DNA of 64,000 nt from contig NZ_QCZG01000006.1 of assembly GCF_003097615.1 (NCBI RefSeq), forward strand, positions 1-64,000, given 5' to 3'. The translations under genes and the position numbers were made by a program. The notes beneath the pieces were generated by a model. The model ran no database searches, was not told the DNA's origin, and was given only the letters and a program-made list of their open reading frames with translations. The DNA comes from Pueribacillus theae. Lineage in GTDB: Bacteria; Bacillota; Bacilli; Bacillales; UBA6769. Below are positions 52,449 through 60,816 of the stretch, piece after piece. The first letter of the stretch is position 1; the number at the start of each line of letters is the position of its first letter.

Positions 52449-53895
52449 GCTATTGCAAAAAACTTGTCATATCGAACTTCGTCTAAAACCGTCTTATGTT
52501 TAGAACCTTTGTCGATTCTGAAAATAAAAGAGGACATTCTTCCCTTTATATTGAAATTTCGGTTACCAAGCCAAATTTCCACAAAAAGGAGAATGTCCAC
52601 TATGATGGTAACCTTTTATTCGCATATCGTCAATTTCATTTTAGCCTTACAGCTGCAACTTTCTAAACCGCAGATGAATCATCTGTTGACTTTCATTCAT
52701 GGGATTATTTTGACAGACGGTCGAGTCAATATTGCTCAAATTCGCCGTTCAACCGGCGACACTCGGGATCTTAGTTGCATGACTCGTTTTCTAAATGAGT
52801 CCCCTTGGTGCCCAAATCGAGTGACAAGACGCCGACTTCAATTTGTTATCAATCGCATCCGAAGGGCTCGCGCCAAAGCTGGAGATATCCGTCCAATTGT
52901 CTTTTTCATTGTCGATGACACTCAGTCCAAAAAGGATCGTTCAACGAAGCGAATGGAAGGGCTGGATAACCACTTCTCCCATTCCGACGGGAAAACAGTA
53001 TGGTCCCATTGTATCGTAACTGCGCATGTTGTCAGTGAAGATTATTCATTTGCTTGGGATTTCCGTTCTTATTTCCGAGAATCCTATTGCCAAGAGGAAG
53101 GGATTTCTTTCAAAAGCAAAAATGATCTTGCCATTGAGTTGATCAACTCGTATCAACAAAGCGACGATGAACAAGTTTATGTCCTCGTTGACAGTTGGTA
53201 TACGAGTAAAAAGCTAATTGAAGCCTGTTACCTAAAAGGATTTCATCTCATCGGTGGTTTAAGGGTAAATCGTAAAATATACCCTAGTGGAATCGGTGTG
53301 AAAATATCCGATTTTGCTTCAACTTTTATCGAGGCAACTGACCTCCACTCCGTTACCGTGGATGGTCATTCCTATAAACTTTACAGCTACGAAGGAAACC
53401 TTGCTGACACCGAGTATGCCAAAGTCTTGTTGTCTTGGGAAAACGAATTCGCTTCGAACAAAACTCCGTTTTGTCTCCTTTGCACAGATAGTAGCCTGAA
53501 TCTCGTGACCATTCTGCGGTATTATAATGTGCGCTGGAACATCGAAACCGGATATCGTTATTTCAAGGAATTATTGGGCTTTGATGAGTATCAGCTTCTT
53601 TCACGCAAAGGGATCGAACGCTTTTGGTGCATCGAGTTTTTGACCTACAATTATCTAGAGTACCAGCGACAAGAGTGGCAACAGGAACTTCCTTTAACGA
53701 TTGGCGATGTGGTTCGTCGGATACGAAAGGATCACCTTGGACAAATTGTGGTATACGCCTATGAACAAGGACGATCAAAAAGATCCCTGAAGGATTTGCT
53801 GAAAGACCTGAGATTGGCGGTTTAAAAAAGTCACAACCGCCAGAGACACTACCCGTATGCCCTTTTTTAGGGTGTTGAGTAAAAAATGCAATACT
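52449..53895 (+). mobile_element. DDE insertion sequence (IS4/IS701-like)
   Basis: A single-transposase element between pepF and coiA. Candidate imperfect termini are TATTGCAAAAAACT near 52451 and, inverted, TATTGCATTTTTTACT ending near 53893. The ends are a guess, as I see no clear target duplication. The transposase is intact, so the element may be active. Confidence 0.6.
52602..53825 (+). CDS. Transposase, DDE (IS4/IS701 superfamily)
   Basis: A 407-residue transposase from the ATG at 52602 (AAAGGAG upstream; the open frame reaches back to 52464 without support). The catalytic triad is likely Asp in VDDTQSKK, Asp in LVDSWYTSKK and Glu in WNIETGYRYFKELLG. The DDT motif favours the IS701-like group. 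No frameshift or stop is seen, so it could be functional. Confidence 0.88.
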   Translation: MMVTFYSHIVNFILALQLQLSKPQMNHLLTFIHGIILTDGRVNIAQIRRSTGDTRDLSCMTRFLNESPWCPNRVTRRRLQFVINRIRRARAKAGDIRPIVFFIVDDTQSKKDRSTKRMEGLDNHFSHSDGKTVWSHCIVTAHVVSEDYSFAWDFRSYFRESYCQEEGISFKSKNDLAIELINSYQQSDDEQVYVLVDSWYTSKKLIEACYLKGFHLIGGLRVNRKIYPSGIGVKISDFASTFIEATDLHSVTVDGHSYKLYSYEGNLADTEYAKVLLSWENEFASNKTPFCLLCTDSSLNLVTILRYYNVRWNIETGYRYFKELLGFDEYQLLSRKGIERFWCIEFLTYNYLEYQRQEWQQELPLTIGDVVRRIRKDHLGQIVVYAYEQGRSKRSLKDLLKDLRLAV

Positions 53896-53922
53896 CAAGT
53901 AATGCACCTTTTTGAGCGGGAA

Positions 53923-55131
53923 TCAAGTAATGACTTGTGAATTTCTTTTTCCTTGGACAATATGTAAAGCTTCTTTATCCAAATGCATCGCTTCATCGAT
54001 GGTGTTAGGCAATGATATGGAAGAGTTTTTAACAAAGGAAGTTTTGCCTGTTCTATTTAAAATTCTCAAGTCACATAAGGCAAGCAAGTAATCCATAATG
54101 GCAAATGAATAATGGGATTTCTTTATAAGAGGAAGTTTGCGAACTGTAAAAATCTGCTTGGAGAGCATTCGTTGAAAAGAACGGTTTACGTCATGGAAAC
54201 GAAAGGTTTGGCCGATTCGGAGCGGGTGTACACATTGAAGCAATAGCCACGTTTGCCAAATGTACGAAGGGGTATCAACCCAAAACTGGTATCGTGTTGG
54301 AAGGCCAGCTTCAGGTGGAAAAAATGAAAGCTCTCGGCTTACAGCCTGCAGCATTTTACTGACATATCTGGATGCGGGGGTTCTTTTTAAATGTGAGTAA
54401 GATCGCCATGTCGTTTTGATTTGCAGCCAATTCGAAGGAAATTGATAAATCGGTGATAATTTCTTTTGTGTGAGATCATCGCAAGAGGCTTCTTCACGAT
54501 TCAGATAGGAAAGTTTTGCCAAGGTTTTTGTCGAAGAATAAGGGACGAGGTCTGTGAGGAGCGCAAATTGTTTTGCATTGGGACAAAAATAGAATAAAAA
54601 AGGTTCTCTAGATTCGTTTTCAGGTTCCCGCAATGTTAACCAATCCATCTTCGTTAATTGAAAGCCGTTTTGCGATATTCGCTTCAAACGGTTTCCGCCT
54701 AAAATCCATATAGGGCTTATTCGCAAATTCATATAGTTTCTCGTTCGTTTTAAGAAATGGGAATCACTAATTGAAGAACATTGAAATTCAATCGGAGTGT
54801 AGTAAGGGGAAGACAGAAATAAATCGGGGCGCTGCTTAATTTTTGGAATGTATGGCTCAAGTTTTACATTTAAATTTTGGCTTTTCAGCCAGTCATATAA
54901 TTGTTCTTTTCCATTCAGATGATAATCTGACTCGGCCTCTGAGGAGCCGCATGCTGAATCACGTTTATGGGCAAAGTGCCATCTGCGGTTCAAGCCAAGT
55001 TTCATTAAAACTTTTGAACCGCAAGCAGGGCAATAAAATGCTTCCCTGTCATTTAATTCTAATAGGTCTTTGTGGCTCCACTCATTTAAGAGCGAAATCA
55101 ATTTTCCATTTTTCGTTTTCGCTGTTAACAT
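53923..55131 (-). CDS. coiA: Competence protein CoiA-like
   Basis: A 402-residue protein from the ATG at 55131 (AAGGAGAT upstream; frame extends 12 codons). The N-terminal zinc-finger-like segment FYCPACGSKVLMKLG..RRWHFAHK and the nuclease-like core (ELYDWLKSQN.., KQRPDLFLSS, PIEFQCSSIS, the E-D/xQ pattern) are as in CoiA (YjbF). CoiA assists recombination of imported DNA in competence. It is adjacent to pepF as in B. subtilis, apart from the IS. Confidence 0.9.
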   Translation of the reverse strand: MLTAKTKNGKLISLLNEWSHKDLLELNDREAFYCPACGSKVLMKLGLNRRWHFAHKRDSACGSSEAESDYHLNGKEQLYDWLKSQNLNVKLEPYIPKIKQRPDLFLSSPYYTPIEFQCSSISDSHFLKRTRNYMNLRISPIWILGGNRLKRISQNGFQLTKMDWLTLREPENESREPFLFYFCPNAKQFALLTDLVPYSSTKTLAKLSYLNREEASCDDLTQKKLSPIYQFPSNWLQIKTTWRSYSHLKRTPASRYVSKMLQAVSRELSFFPPEAGLPTRYQFWVDTPSYIWQTWLLLQCVHPLRIGQTFRFHDVNRSFQRMLSKQIFTVRKLPLIKKSHYSFAIMDYLLALCDLRILNRTGKTSFVKNSSISLPNTIDEAMHLDKEALHIVQGKRNSQVIT

Positions 55132-55206
55132 TTTTATCTCCTTTCTTAGCTTTATTTTGTATTCCACTTATAAGTTTAAAACTCCTTCAAAAAAATTAAT
55201 AGAGGA

Positions 55207-55361
55207 TGTTCAAAAAGTCCGGAGGCTTACAGGAAGTAAGTCAGTTCGACGTTATCACAGGACGTGATGCTTTTAGTCGAACTTCCTTAAAGGCTGCGAA
55301 TCTCTACGTCAGCTTACGCTTCCTTGACCTTCTTGCCTCTCGTTGTCCTCCTTTTTGAACA
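55207..55361. repeat. MITE-like repeat with TGTTCAAAAAG ends, copy 2
   Basis: Perfect 11-bp inverted ends (55207-55217 and 55351-55361), 155 bp long, no open frame. The interior is GC-richer than its surroundings. It fills most of the gap between coiA and the coiled-coil gene (55132-55417). Confidence 0.7.
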
Positions 55362-55417
55362 CGCACTAATAGGGAGTCCTTTCACCTCCCATTATTTTTC
55401 GTTCGAATCATTCGTGA

Positions 55418-56362
55418 TTAGAACGATATGATAATATTGTTGGAAGACTTGACTTTAAGGGGAATATCTGAAAAATAAACAAAGCCTTCAACGATCAATG
55501 TGTCCTTAAATTCGGTTTGGACAGGAATTTGAAATTCATTCAAAGACACTGTTTCCCCTTCATTTAACATGAAATCATTGATTGGAACAATCCAAATTTC
55601 TCCGCGTTCCTTTGCATCCTCTGCCCATTCGCTTTCTAAAAACATCCAATTCGTCGCATTGTGCTGAGATATTTGTTTGTTAGCAGCCGCTTGATCAACC
55701 GAGATAATCTTTCCTTTCATATTTGAAAATTCCGGAGGAGAAAACCGAAAGCAGAGAACAGGATTTTTTAACGTTTGATTCCCAATATTTTTTATGTGAA
55801 AATCTCCTCGAATAATTAATCGATTTTCAGACTGCCAAACAATCGAATAATCAAAATAAGTAATGATTGCTAAATCATCTTTGTACCCCTTTTCGGAACT
55901 TGTATCAAGCGTTAGTTTATTATGGTCTGATTGTGGTACAGGTAAATGCGGAGCCCTCTTTTCAAGGTTTTTAACTCTTGATTTGTAATAATCCACTTCT
56001 TTTTCCTTTTGTGTCAATTCGATTTGAATCTCGCTCAACAATTCTTCAAATCCTTCAATTTTTTTCTCTAATTCCGGATTTGATGTTTGGATGTCTTTCA
56101 TTGATTCGAGTTTTTCCTTTAATTGTTTGTTTTCTTCTTCAAGCTTTTGCAGTTGCTGATTGTATTGCTCCATTTTTTCTTTGTGATTTCGTTCATCGGA
56201 TCGTCCATTATTTTCTGCCTGCAATTTTTTTAATTGCTTTTTCAATTTACTGATTTCATAATCTTTGAAAGCAACCTCTTTTTCTAATTTAAGCGTCATA
56301 TCTTGGTAATACATCGTTCGTAAAACTAATCGTGGATGGCTTAAATCACTTAATTTTGACAA
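55418..56362 (-). CDS. Coiled-coil protein with C-terminal beta domain, unknown
   Basis: A 314-residue protein starting with TTG 6 nt after GGAGGT. Residues ~20-135 are a long, highly charged heptad coiled coil (KLKKQLKKLQAEN, KLEEENKQLKEKLE); after a Pro-rich hinge (APHLPVPQSDH) comes a roughly 145-residue beta-rich domain (IITYFDYSIVW...VEGFVYFSDI) resembling adhesion-like folds. No signal peptide. Not recognised. It neighbours a Cys-rich protein and a surface-glycan cluster, so a structural spore role is plausible. Confidence 0.75.
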   Translation of the reverse strand: MSKLSDLSHPRLVLRTMYYQDMTLKLEKEVAFKDYEISKLKKQLKKLQAENNGRSDERNHKEKMEQYNQQLQKLEEENKQLKEKLESMKDIQTSNPELEKKIEGFEELLSEIQIELTQKEKEVDYYKSRVKNLEKRAPHLPVPQSDHNKLTLDTSSEKGYKDDLAIITYFDYSIVWQSENRLIIRGDFHIKNIGNQTLKNPVLCFRFSPPEFSNMKGKIISVDQAAANKQISQHNATNWMFLESEWAEDAKERGEIWIVPINDFMLNEGETVSLNEFQIPVQTEFKDTLIVEGFVYFSDIPLKVKSSNNIIISF

Positions 56363-56475
56363 ACAAATACCTCCTTGTCTCCTGTCTTCCTCATCTATTT
56401 CATCATATGTAAAAAACGGGAAAAAGAGCCTGCCTTACGTACGCAAGAAAAAACGCTTGCGCGATTTTCTTGCGC

Positions 56476-56496
56476 CAGAGGCCAGAAGCCAGATTG
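56476..56496 (+). repeat. Degenerate 7-bp array 3
   Basis: CAGAGGC, CAGAAGC, CAGATTG in register, close to the 3' end of the Cys-rich protein gene. Confidence 0.55.
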
Positions 56497-56525
56497 GCTT
56501 AAATTTATGCTTTATGCATAAAAAC

Positions 56526-56559
56526 GGATGGCATAACCGGTTTCCCTTTTATGCCATCC
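56526..56559 (-). terminator. Terminator of the Cys-rich protein gene
   Basis: GGATGGCATA pairs with TATGCCATCC (perfect 10 bp), followed on the minus strand by GTTTTTAT. Confidence 0.85.
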
Positions 56560-56584
56560 TGATTTATTCCTTTACTTTTCATGT

Positions 56585-57763
56585 TTAAGGAGCTTTTTTA
56601 TATTTCAAATCTTGAAATGTTACACAATCTTCGACTCTAATTTTACCTTCAGTCACGTCTACAATTCCTGAATCGAATTCTTTCTTGCCCCACCTGTCGA
56701 AGAGTTGAATTTGGAATTGATCTCCTTCTGGGCTATCTACTAACGCAAGATTAAAGTCTAACATTCTGTCTTTATTCGTACGTCCTGACCCGCTTATTTT
56801 TAAGATTAATCCATCACCATGGCAAGGTTCACATACTAATGTAGATTGGTCAAAATCGATTGCCTTAAAAGAGACATCCTTCAAACCATCGGAAGTATCT
56901 GTATCATCGAATGTCATTGAAAATTCGCTGTCAACTAAGCTGCAGTTCGGACAGATGTCGGCAAAAATACCAATCCTTCCATGTTCTGTCGCATCGTGAG
57001 GAGTTATCCCGCTTGCTTCCGCTTCTGCTGAACAATCACAGTTTTGTCGAGGAAAAATATCTGGGCATTGTTCAGGAAACACAATTTCTGGGCACTGTTC
57101 GCCAAGTTCAGGAGCCTCAATGTCGTTTTCTCTTGGAGAACAGAATTTAGCGAGAACTTCAAGCTTCACCTCTGCCTCTACTTGAATATCGACACAGAAT
57201 GTGACGTGAAGTTTAAATGATCTTGGGCAAGGCGAATTTAACAGAACGGTACCAGAAGGAATTTTGCAAAATACCTTCGTTACCTTACAGAACAATTCTG
57301 TCCCGTCAGGATAACATAGGATGAAAGGTTCAAACACTGATGCATTGCAGTTTAACGATGTAACTTCCTTACCGTGGCGATCAATAACACTCACCTTTAT
57401 ATCCGCAGTAAACAAGAGATCGACAAGCTGGGCATCTGTGAATCTACCGTTTACCGGTACGGTCACATCTCGTTTTTCACCGACTTGCTCACAATGTACA
57501 CCGGAATCACAATGATCTTCTTTAAAATGCAATCCAATTAAATGTCCGGTTTCGGGTACATCGCAAACAATTCGAAGCGGCCGTCGGCTGGGGTCTTCCA
57601 TCGCATGCTCTATTTTTTTGAGTTGTTCTGGCGTAAAGTGAACGATTTGATCGACTGTCAGCGCATCTGTAACCCAGTCATAAACCTTCTGAACCCTGAT
57701 GCATTCATCTTGAAGGCTGTTCGAATCTACCGGATATTGTTTTCGGTAATGACTGTGGCTCAT
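56585..57763 (-). CDS. Cys-rich protein of unknown function, probable spore surface
   Basis: A 392-residue protein with about 20 cysteines, many as CxxC-like pairs (CPNC, CEPC, CDC). The N terminus has HSHYRKQYP then CIRVQKVYDWV, the middle (about 95-215) is a beta-rich repeat-like region (VTVPVNGRF..), and the C-terminal ~130 residues form another beta domain. No signal peptide, which suits proteins assembled on spores by the mother cell. A SigK/SigE-like -10 lies upstream. I do not recognise the family; an exosporium/coat role is inference. Confidence 0.7.
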   Translation of the reverse strand: MSHSHYRKQYPVDSNSLQDECIRVQKVYDWVTDALTVDQIVHFTPEQLKKIEHAMEDPSRRPLRIVCDVPETGHLIGLHFKEDHCDSGVHCEQVGEKRDVTVPVNGRFTDAQLVDLLFTADIKVSVIDRHGKEVTSLNCNASVFEPFILCYPDGTELFCKVTKVFCKIPSGTVLLNSPCPRSFKLHVTFCVDIQVEAEVKLEVLAKFCSPRENDIEAPELGEQCPEIVFPEQCPDIFPRQNCDCSAEAEASGITPHDATEHGRIGIFADICPNCSLVDSEFSMTFDDTDTSDGLKDVSFKAIDFDQSTLVCEPCHGDGLILKISGSGRTNKDRMLDFNLALVDSPEGDQFQIQLFDRWGKKEFDSGIVDVTEGKIRVEDCVTFQDLKYKKAP

Positions 57764-57804
57764 TCATTTCATTCCTTTCTTTATCATGATAGGATAATTC
57801 ACTA

Positions 57805-57813
57805 CATACTATG
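57805..57813. promoter_or_regulatory. Shared palindromic -10 element of divergent genes
   Basis: CATACTATG reads as CATACTAT on the plus and CATAGTAT on the minus strand; both fit a mother-cell CATAnnnT -10. On the minus strand TACA lies 16 bp upstream, close to a SigK -35. No good -35 on the plus strand. Confidence 0.35.
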
Positions 57814-57871
57814 GAAATAGAGGGATGAATGTAACAACGGTATATGCCCATTTCTCAAGGGGGAGTTTTTC

Positions 57872-58672
57872 ATGAACCCAATTTTGTATCGTAATCACGT
57901 GATTTGTTACCTTAAAGAAAGTGAATTGGATGCGCTCAGCGTGCTCGCCCCCTATTGGGGTTTACTGTTTAATAAGCAAGAGCTCTTCATTGAACCCGGT
58001 CTTTCTTCGCAAACAATCTGTATAAAAAACATGCAAAAAAAAGAACAAGATCATTTAGCAGACATCCTTGCCCACACCCATATCCATTTTGTAGAAAGTG
58101 AAAGTGATTTACTATTAGAAATTTCTGAAAGGAATGAAAGGCATCTGCCTCCAATTTCATTGGCTTCAGGAAACCTGACATACCGATTAAAATACGCCAA
58201 TAACGTTGGACGGGATTTACAGCGAATGATTCATCAAAACATATGGCTCCCTGTTCGAAATCCGCTACTAACCCTTACATTTAACAACGTTGGGTTAGAC
58301 GAACAAAAAGAAATCATTTCGTATCTTGTTATCCAATTTTTTTTACGAGACCAAATGAAGCCCATTTCACATGTTCCATTTGATGTATATTCATCACTTA
58401 TCGAAAAGGCAATGCGACCGATTAATCCTCATTTTTCATTATTGCAAGAAAAATTAAACAAGAAGATTTGGCCTGAAATTCCACCGGAAATTGCCCAAAA
58501 TCAGGAGGAACAGAACCCATCAGTTGATCGGCATATTCTTCATGAACAAAAACCTACACCATTCAACCCTTTTAAAAATCATTCGCCGTCCCAAAGTAAA
58601 CAAATCAATCCTTTTCAATCAACCAAAAACAAACAGTCATCAACGATTAATCCTTTTAAAAGAAAAAATTAA
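57872..58672 (+). CDS. Unknown protein with C-terminal NPF(K/Q) repeats
   Basis: A 266-residue soluble protein with no recognised domain in its first ~200 residues. The last 40 residues carry three short repeats, FNPFK, INPFQ and INPFK, spaced 15-17 residues apart in a Ser/Gln/Lys-rich tail. Such tails suggest a multivalent docking element. It is divergent from the Cys-rich protein and followed by a 46-residue gene, so the three may work together. Function unknown. Confidence 0.7.
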   Translation: MNPILYRNHVICYLKESELDALSVLAPYWGLLFNKQELFIEPGLSSQTICIKNMQKKEQDHLADILAHTHIHFVESESDLLLEISERNERHLPPISLASGNLTYRLKYANNVGRDLQRMIHQNIWLPVRNPLLTLTFNNVGLDEQKEIISYLVIQFFLRDQMKPISHVPFDVYSSLIEKAMRPINPHFSLLQEKLNKKIWPEIPPEIAQNQEEQNPSVDRHILHEQKPTPFNPFKNHSPSQSKQINPFQSTKNKQSSTINPFKRKN

Positions 58673-58741
58673 ACAAATACACAGGAATAACGATCATCGA
58701 ATACTATACAAGTATATTCTAACGAAATAAGAGGTGATATT

Positions 58742-58882
58742 TTGAAAAAATCGGAATTACAAGCCTTATATAGAGAAGTAAAAGAGAAAAGGCGGGCAAG
58801 GCCTTCTACATCCTTATTTGATCTCCCCAAAAGTAAAGGATGTAAAAGCTGTGGAAGGGTTACTTGGAGGCCGACAAGATAA
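58742..58882 (+). CDS. Tiny basic protein with CxxC
   Basis: A 46-residue open frame starting with TTG (58742) after AAGAGGTGAT: KKSELQALYREVKEKRRARP, then a Ser/Pro linker and KGCKSCGRVTWRPTR. Half of a zinc ribbon at most (one CxxC pair), strongly basic. The ribosome site and position directly after the NPF-repeat gene support it as real, but no family is recognised. Confidence 0.6.
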   Translation: MKKSELQALYREVKEKRRARPSTSLFDLPKSKGCKSCGRVTWRPTR

Positions 58883-59030
58883 AGAAATTTAGAAAAGAGC
58901 TACTTTCTTTCTTGAATTGTTAGGGAAAAGAAGACAGACTTTCATGAGTTTACGAAAGAAGAAAACGAAGAAAAAATTTGCTCCGCCTACATGATGTAAC
59001 AGAAATCATAAACAACTTCAAATGAAACGG

Positions 59031-59057
59031 GAGAAATACGCCTTTGTATTTCTCCAC
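59031..59057. terminator. Hairpin downstream of cysC
   Basis: GGAGAAATAC pairs with GTATTTCTCC around a short loop; no good T tract is present, so function is uncertain. Confidence 0.45.
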
Positions 59058-59064
59058 CCACCCC

Positions 59065-59673
59065 TTAGCAATGAGTTAGGATATAATTCCTTTGCTGGAG
59101 ATAGGAAACAATTTCTCTTACATTTTCTTCTATAGTCAATTGGTGTGTATCTACTATGATATCCGGGTTTTGAGGAGGTTCATAAGGGGATGAAATACCA
59201 GTAAAATCTTTTATTTTTCCAATTCGCGCCAATTTATACAACCCTTTTGGATCCCTTTGTTCACAAATTTCTAGTGGACATTTTACATATATTTCTATAA
59301 ATTCATTATGATGGAACATACTTCGTACTTTTTTCCTTTCCTCTTCAAAGGGAGAAATAAAAGCTGTTAAGACAATACACCCTGCATCAACAAACAGCTT
59401 CGCCACTTCACCTACTCGTCTTATATTTTCTTTTCTGTCACTGCTGGAAAACGATAAATCAGCATTTAAACCACGTCTTATATTGTCACCATCAAGCAAA
59501 TAGGTAGAAAGCCCACATTTGTGTAACTTCATTTCTAAGGCATTAGCGAGCGTAGATTTACCCGATCCCGATAAACCTGTAAACCATAGAACAAAGCTTT
59601 TATGTCCATTGAGTTTTTCCCTGTTTTGTTTTTTTACAGTTTGGTCATGCCAATGAATATGCTGTTCACTCAA
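59065..59673 (-). CDS. cysC: Adenylyl-sulfate kinase
   Basis: A 202-residue APS kinase making PAPS, the sulfate donor. The P-loop GLSGSGKST is at 33-41, DGDNIRRGL follows, and FISPFEEER and KGLYKLAR complete the substrate site. I chose the TTG at 59673 with GGAAGTGATG upstream; the frame extends 10 codons. No other sulfate-assimilation gene is nearby; instead sugar genes are, and a SigK-like promoter precedes it, suggesting PAPS use for sulfating a spore glycan or lipid. Confidence 0.9.
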   Translation of the reverse strand: MSEQHIHWHDQTVKKQNREKLNGHKSFVLWFTGLSGSGKSTLANALEMKLHKCGLSTYLLDGDNIRRGLNADLSFSSSDRKENIRRVGEVAKLFVDAGCIVLTAFISPFEEERKKVRSMFHHNEFIEIYVKCPLEICEQRDPKGLYKLARIGKIKDFTGISSPYEPPQNPDIIVDTHQLTIEENVREIVSYLQQRNYILTHC

Positions 59674-59729
59674 AAACATCACTTCCATTTTTTGATAATT
59701 CAAACAAAGAGGTAATAACTCCTTTCATT

Positions 59730-59758
59730 CAATGTATGAATCGAAAATTTCCTTGGTG
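59730..59758 (-). promoter_or_regulatory. SigK-like promoter of cysC
   Basis: CACC (59758-59755), 16 bp, then CATACATTG (59738-59730): one mismatch to CATAnnnTA. It also fits the SigE -10 CATACANT. Confidence 0.5.
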
Positions 59759-59834
59759 TTAGATAGAGGACTTCATTTAACAAAAAAGTAGTAAAAGCTG
59801 ATAGGCCATTTGTTCGTTGAAAAAACTAAATTGA

Positions 59835-59862
59835 AACCTCTCCTTTCATAAAACATACGATA
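59835..59862 (+). promoter_or_regulatory. SigK-like promoter of the epimerase operon
   Basis: AACC (59835-59838), 15 bp, then CATACGATA (59854-59862), an exact CATAnnnTA. Geometry equals that upstream of cotO. Confidence 0.65.
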
Positions 59863-59888
59863 TGAAAAATATCAAAGGAGAAGGATTT

Positions 59889-60794
59889 ATGAAAGCTATC
59901 GTAACTGGAGGGGCTGGCTTTATTGGTTCGCATCTTGTTGAAGAGCTTATCAATAACGGTGCAGAAGTGCATGTGCTAGACAACCTAACATCGGGTGATT
60001 TGCACAATATACACTCAAGTACTGTTGTTCACATTGAAGACATTCGAAGTGAAAAGGCAAAAGAAATTATTTTACGTGAAAAACCAGATGCCCTATTCCA
60101 CTTGGCTGCTCAGGCAGATGTAGAACGATCTATCCGTAATCCGCGAGATGATGCAGATGTTAATATTAACGGAACAATCAATGTGCTTCAGGCAGGTCAC
60201 GAAGCATCTGTAAAGAAGGTAATTTTCTCTTCTACCTCTGCAGTATACGGAAGTTTACAAAAAGAGCTGATATCTGAAGATGACTTGGCCATCCCCATTT
60301 CCTATTACGGTTTATCTAAATTAACTGCTGAAGCGTATATCCGTTTATTTAGTCAGTTGTATGGAATTTCCTATACGATTCTCCGTTATGGAAATGTTTA
60401 TGGGCCAAGACAATTAGCAAAAGGAGAAGGTGGTGTGATCGCGGTTTTTTTAGATAAAATTAAAAATAAAAGTCCTTTAATTATTTACGGGGATGGTGAG
60501 CAAACACGTGATTTTGTCTACGTGAAAGATGTTGTTCAAGCAAACTTATTTGCTATCAATCGGGGAAACCAGAAAACCATTCACATCAGCACGGCACAGA
60601 GCACATCGATTAATCACCTGTTAAAAATGCTAAAACAAATTCATCGCTCAGAAATTGATACCGTCTTTAAACCCGCAAGAATAGGCGATATTAAACATAG
60701 CTGCCTTGATAATAGGAGGGCACATCAATTACTGAAATGGCATCCGAAGTTTGACATTTTTAAAGGATTAAAGGAAACCTATCATACCCTTTAG
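59889..60794 (+). CDS. NAD-dependent UDP-sugar 4-epimerase/dehydratase
   Basis: A 301-residue extended SDR from the ATG at 59889 (AAAGGAGAAGG upstream; frame extends 9 codons). The NAD motif GGAGFIGSH is at 7-15 and the catalytic YGLSK lies around residue 140. GalE-like; it interconverts UDP-hexoses such as UDP-glucose/galactose or N-acetyl forms. First gene of an operon with a glycosyltransferase, under a SigK-like promoter. Confidence 0.9.
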   Translation: MKAIVTGGAGFIGSHLVEELINNGAEVHVLDNLTSGDLHNIHSSTVVHIEDIRSEKAKEIILREKPDALFHLAAQADVERSIRNPRDDADVNINGTINVLQAGHEASVKKVIFSSTSAVYGSLQKELISEDDLAIPISYYGLSKLTAEAYIRLFSQLYGISYTILRYGNVYGPRQLAKGEGGVIAVFLDKIKNKSPLIIYGDGEQTRDFVYVKDVVQANLFAINRGNQKTIHISTAQSTSINHLLKMLKQIHRSEIDTVFKPARIGDIKHSCLDNRRAHQLLKWHPKFDIFKGLKETYHTL

Positions 60795-60816
60795 AAAGTC
60801 TCTAAGGAGGACATGA

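Noticed and set aside
57805-57813. SigK promoter for the plus-strand NPF-repeat gene
   Set aside because: The -10 fits but there is no AC element 15-16 bp upstream on the plus strand, so I only list it as a shared -10 candidate.
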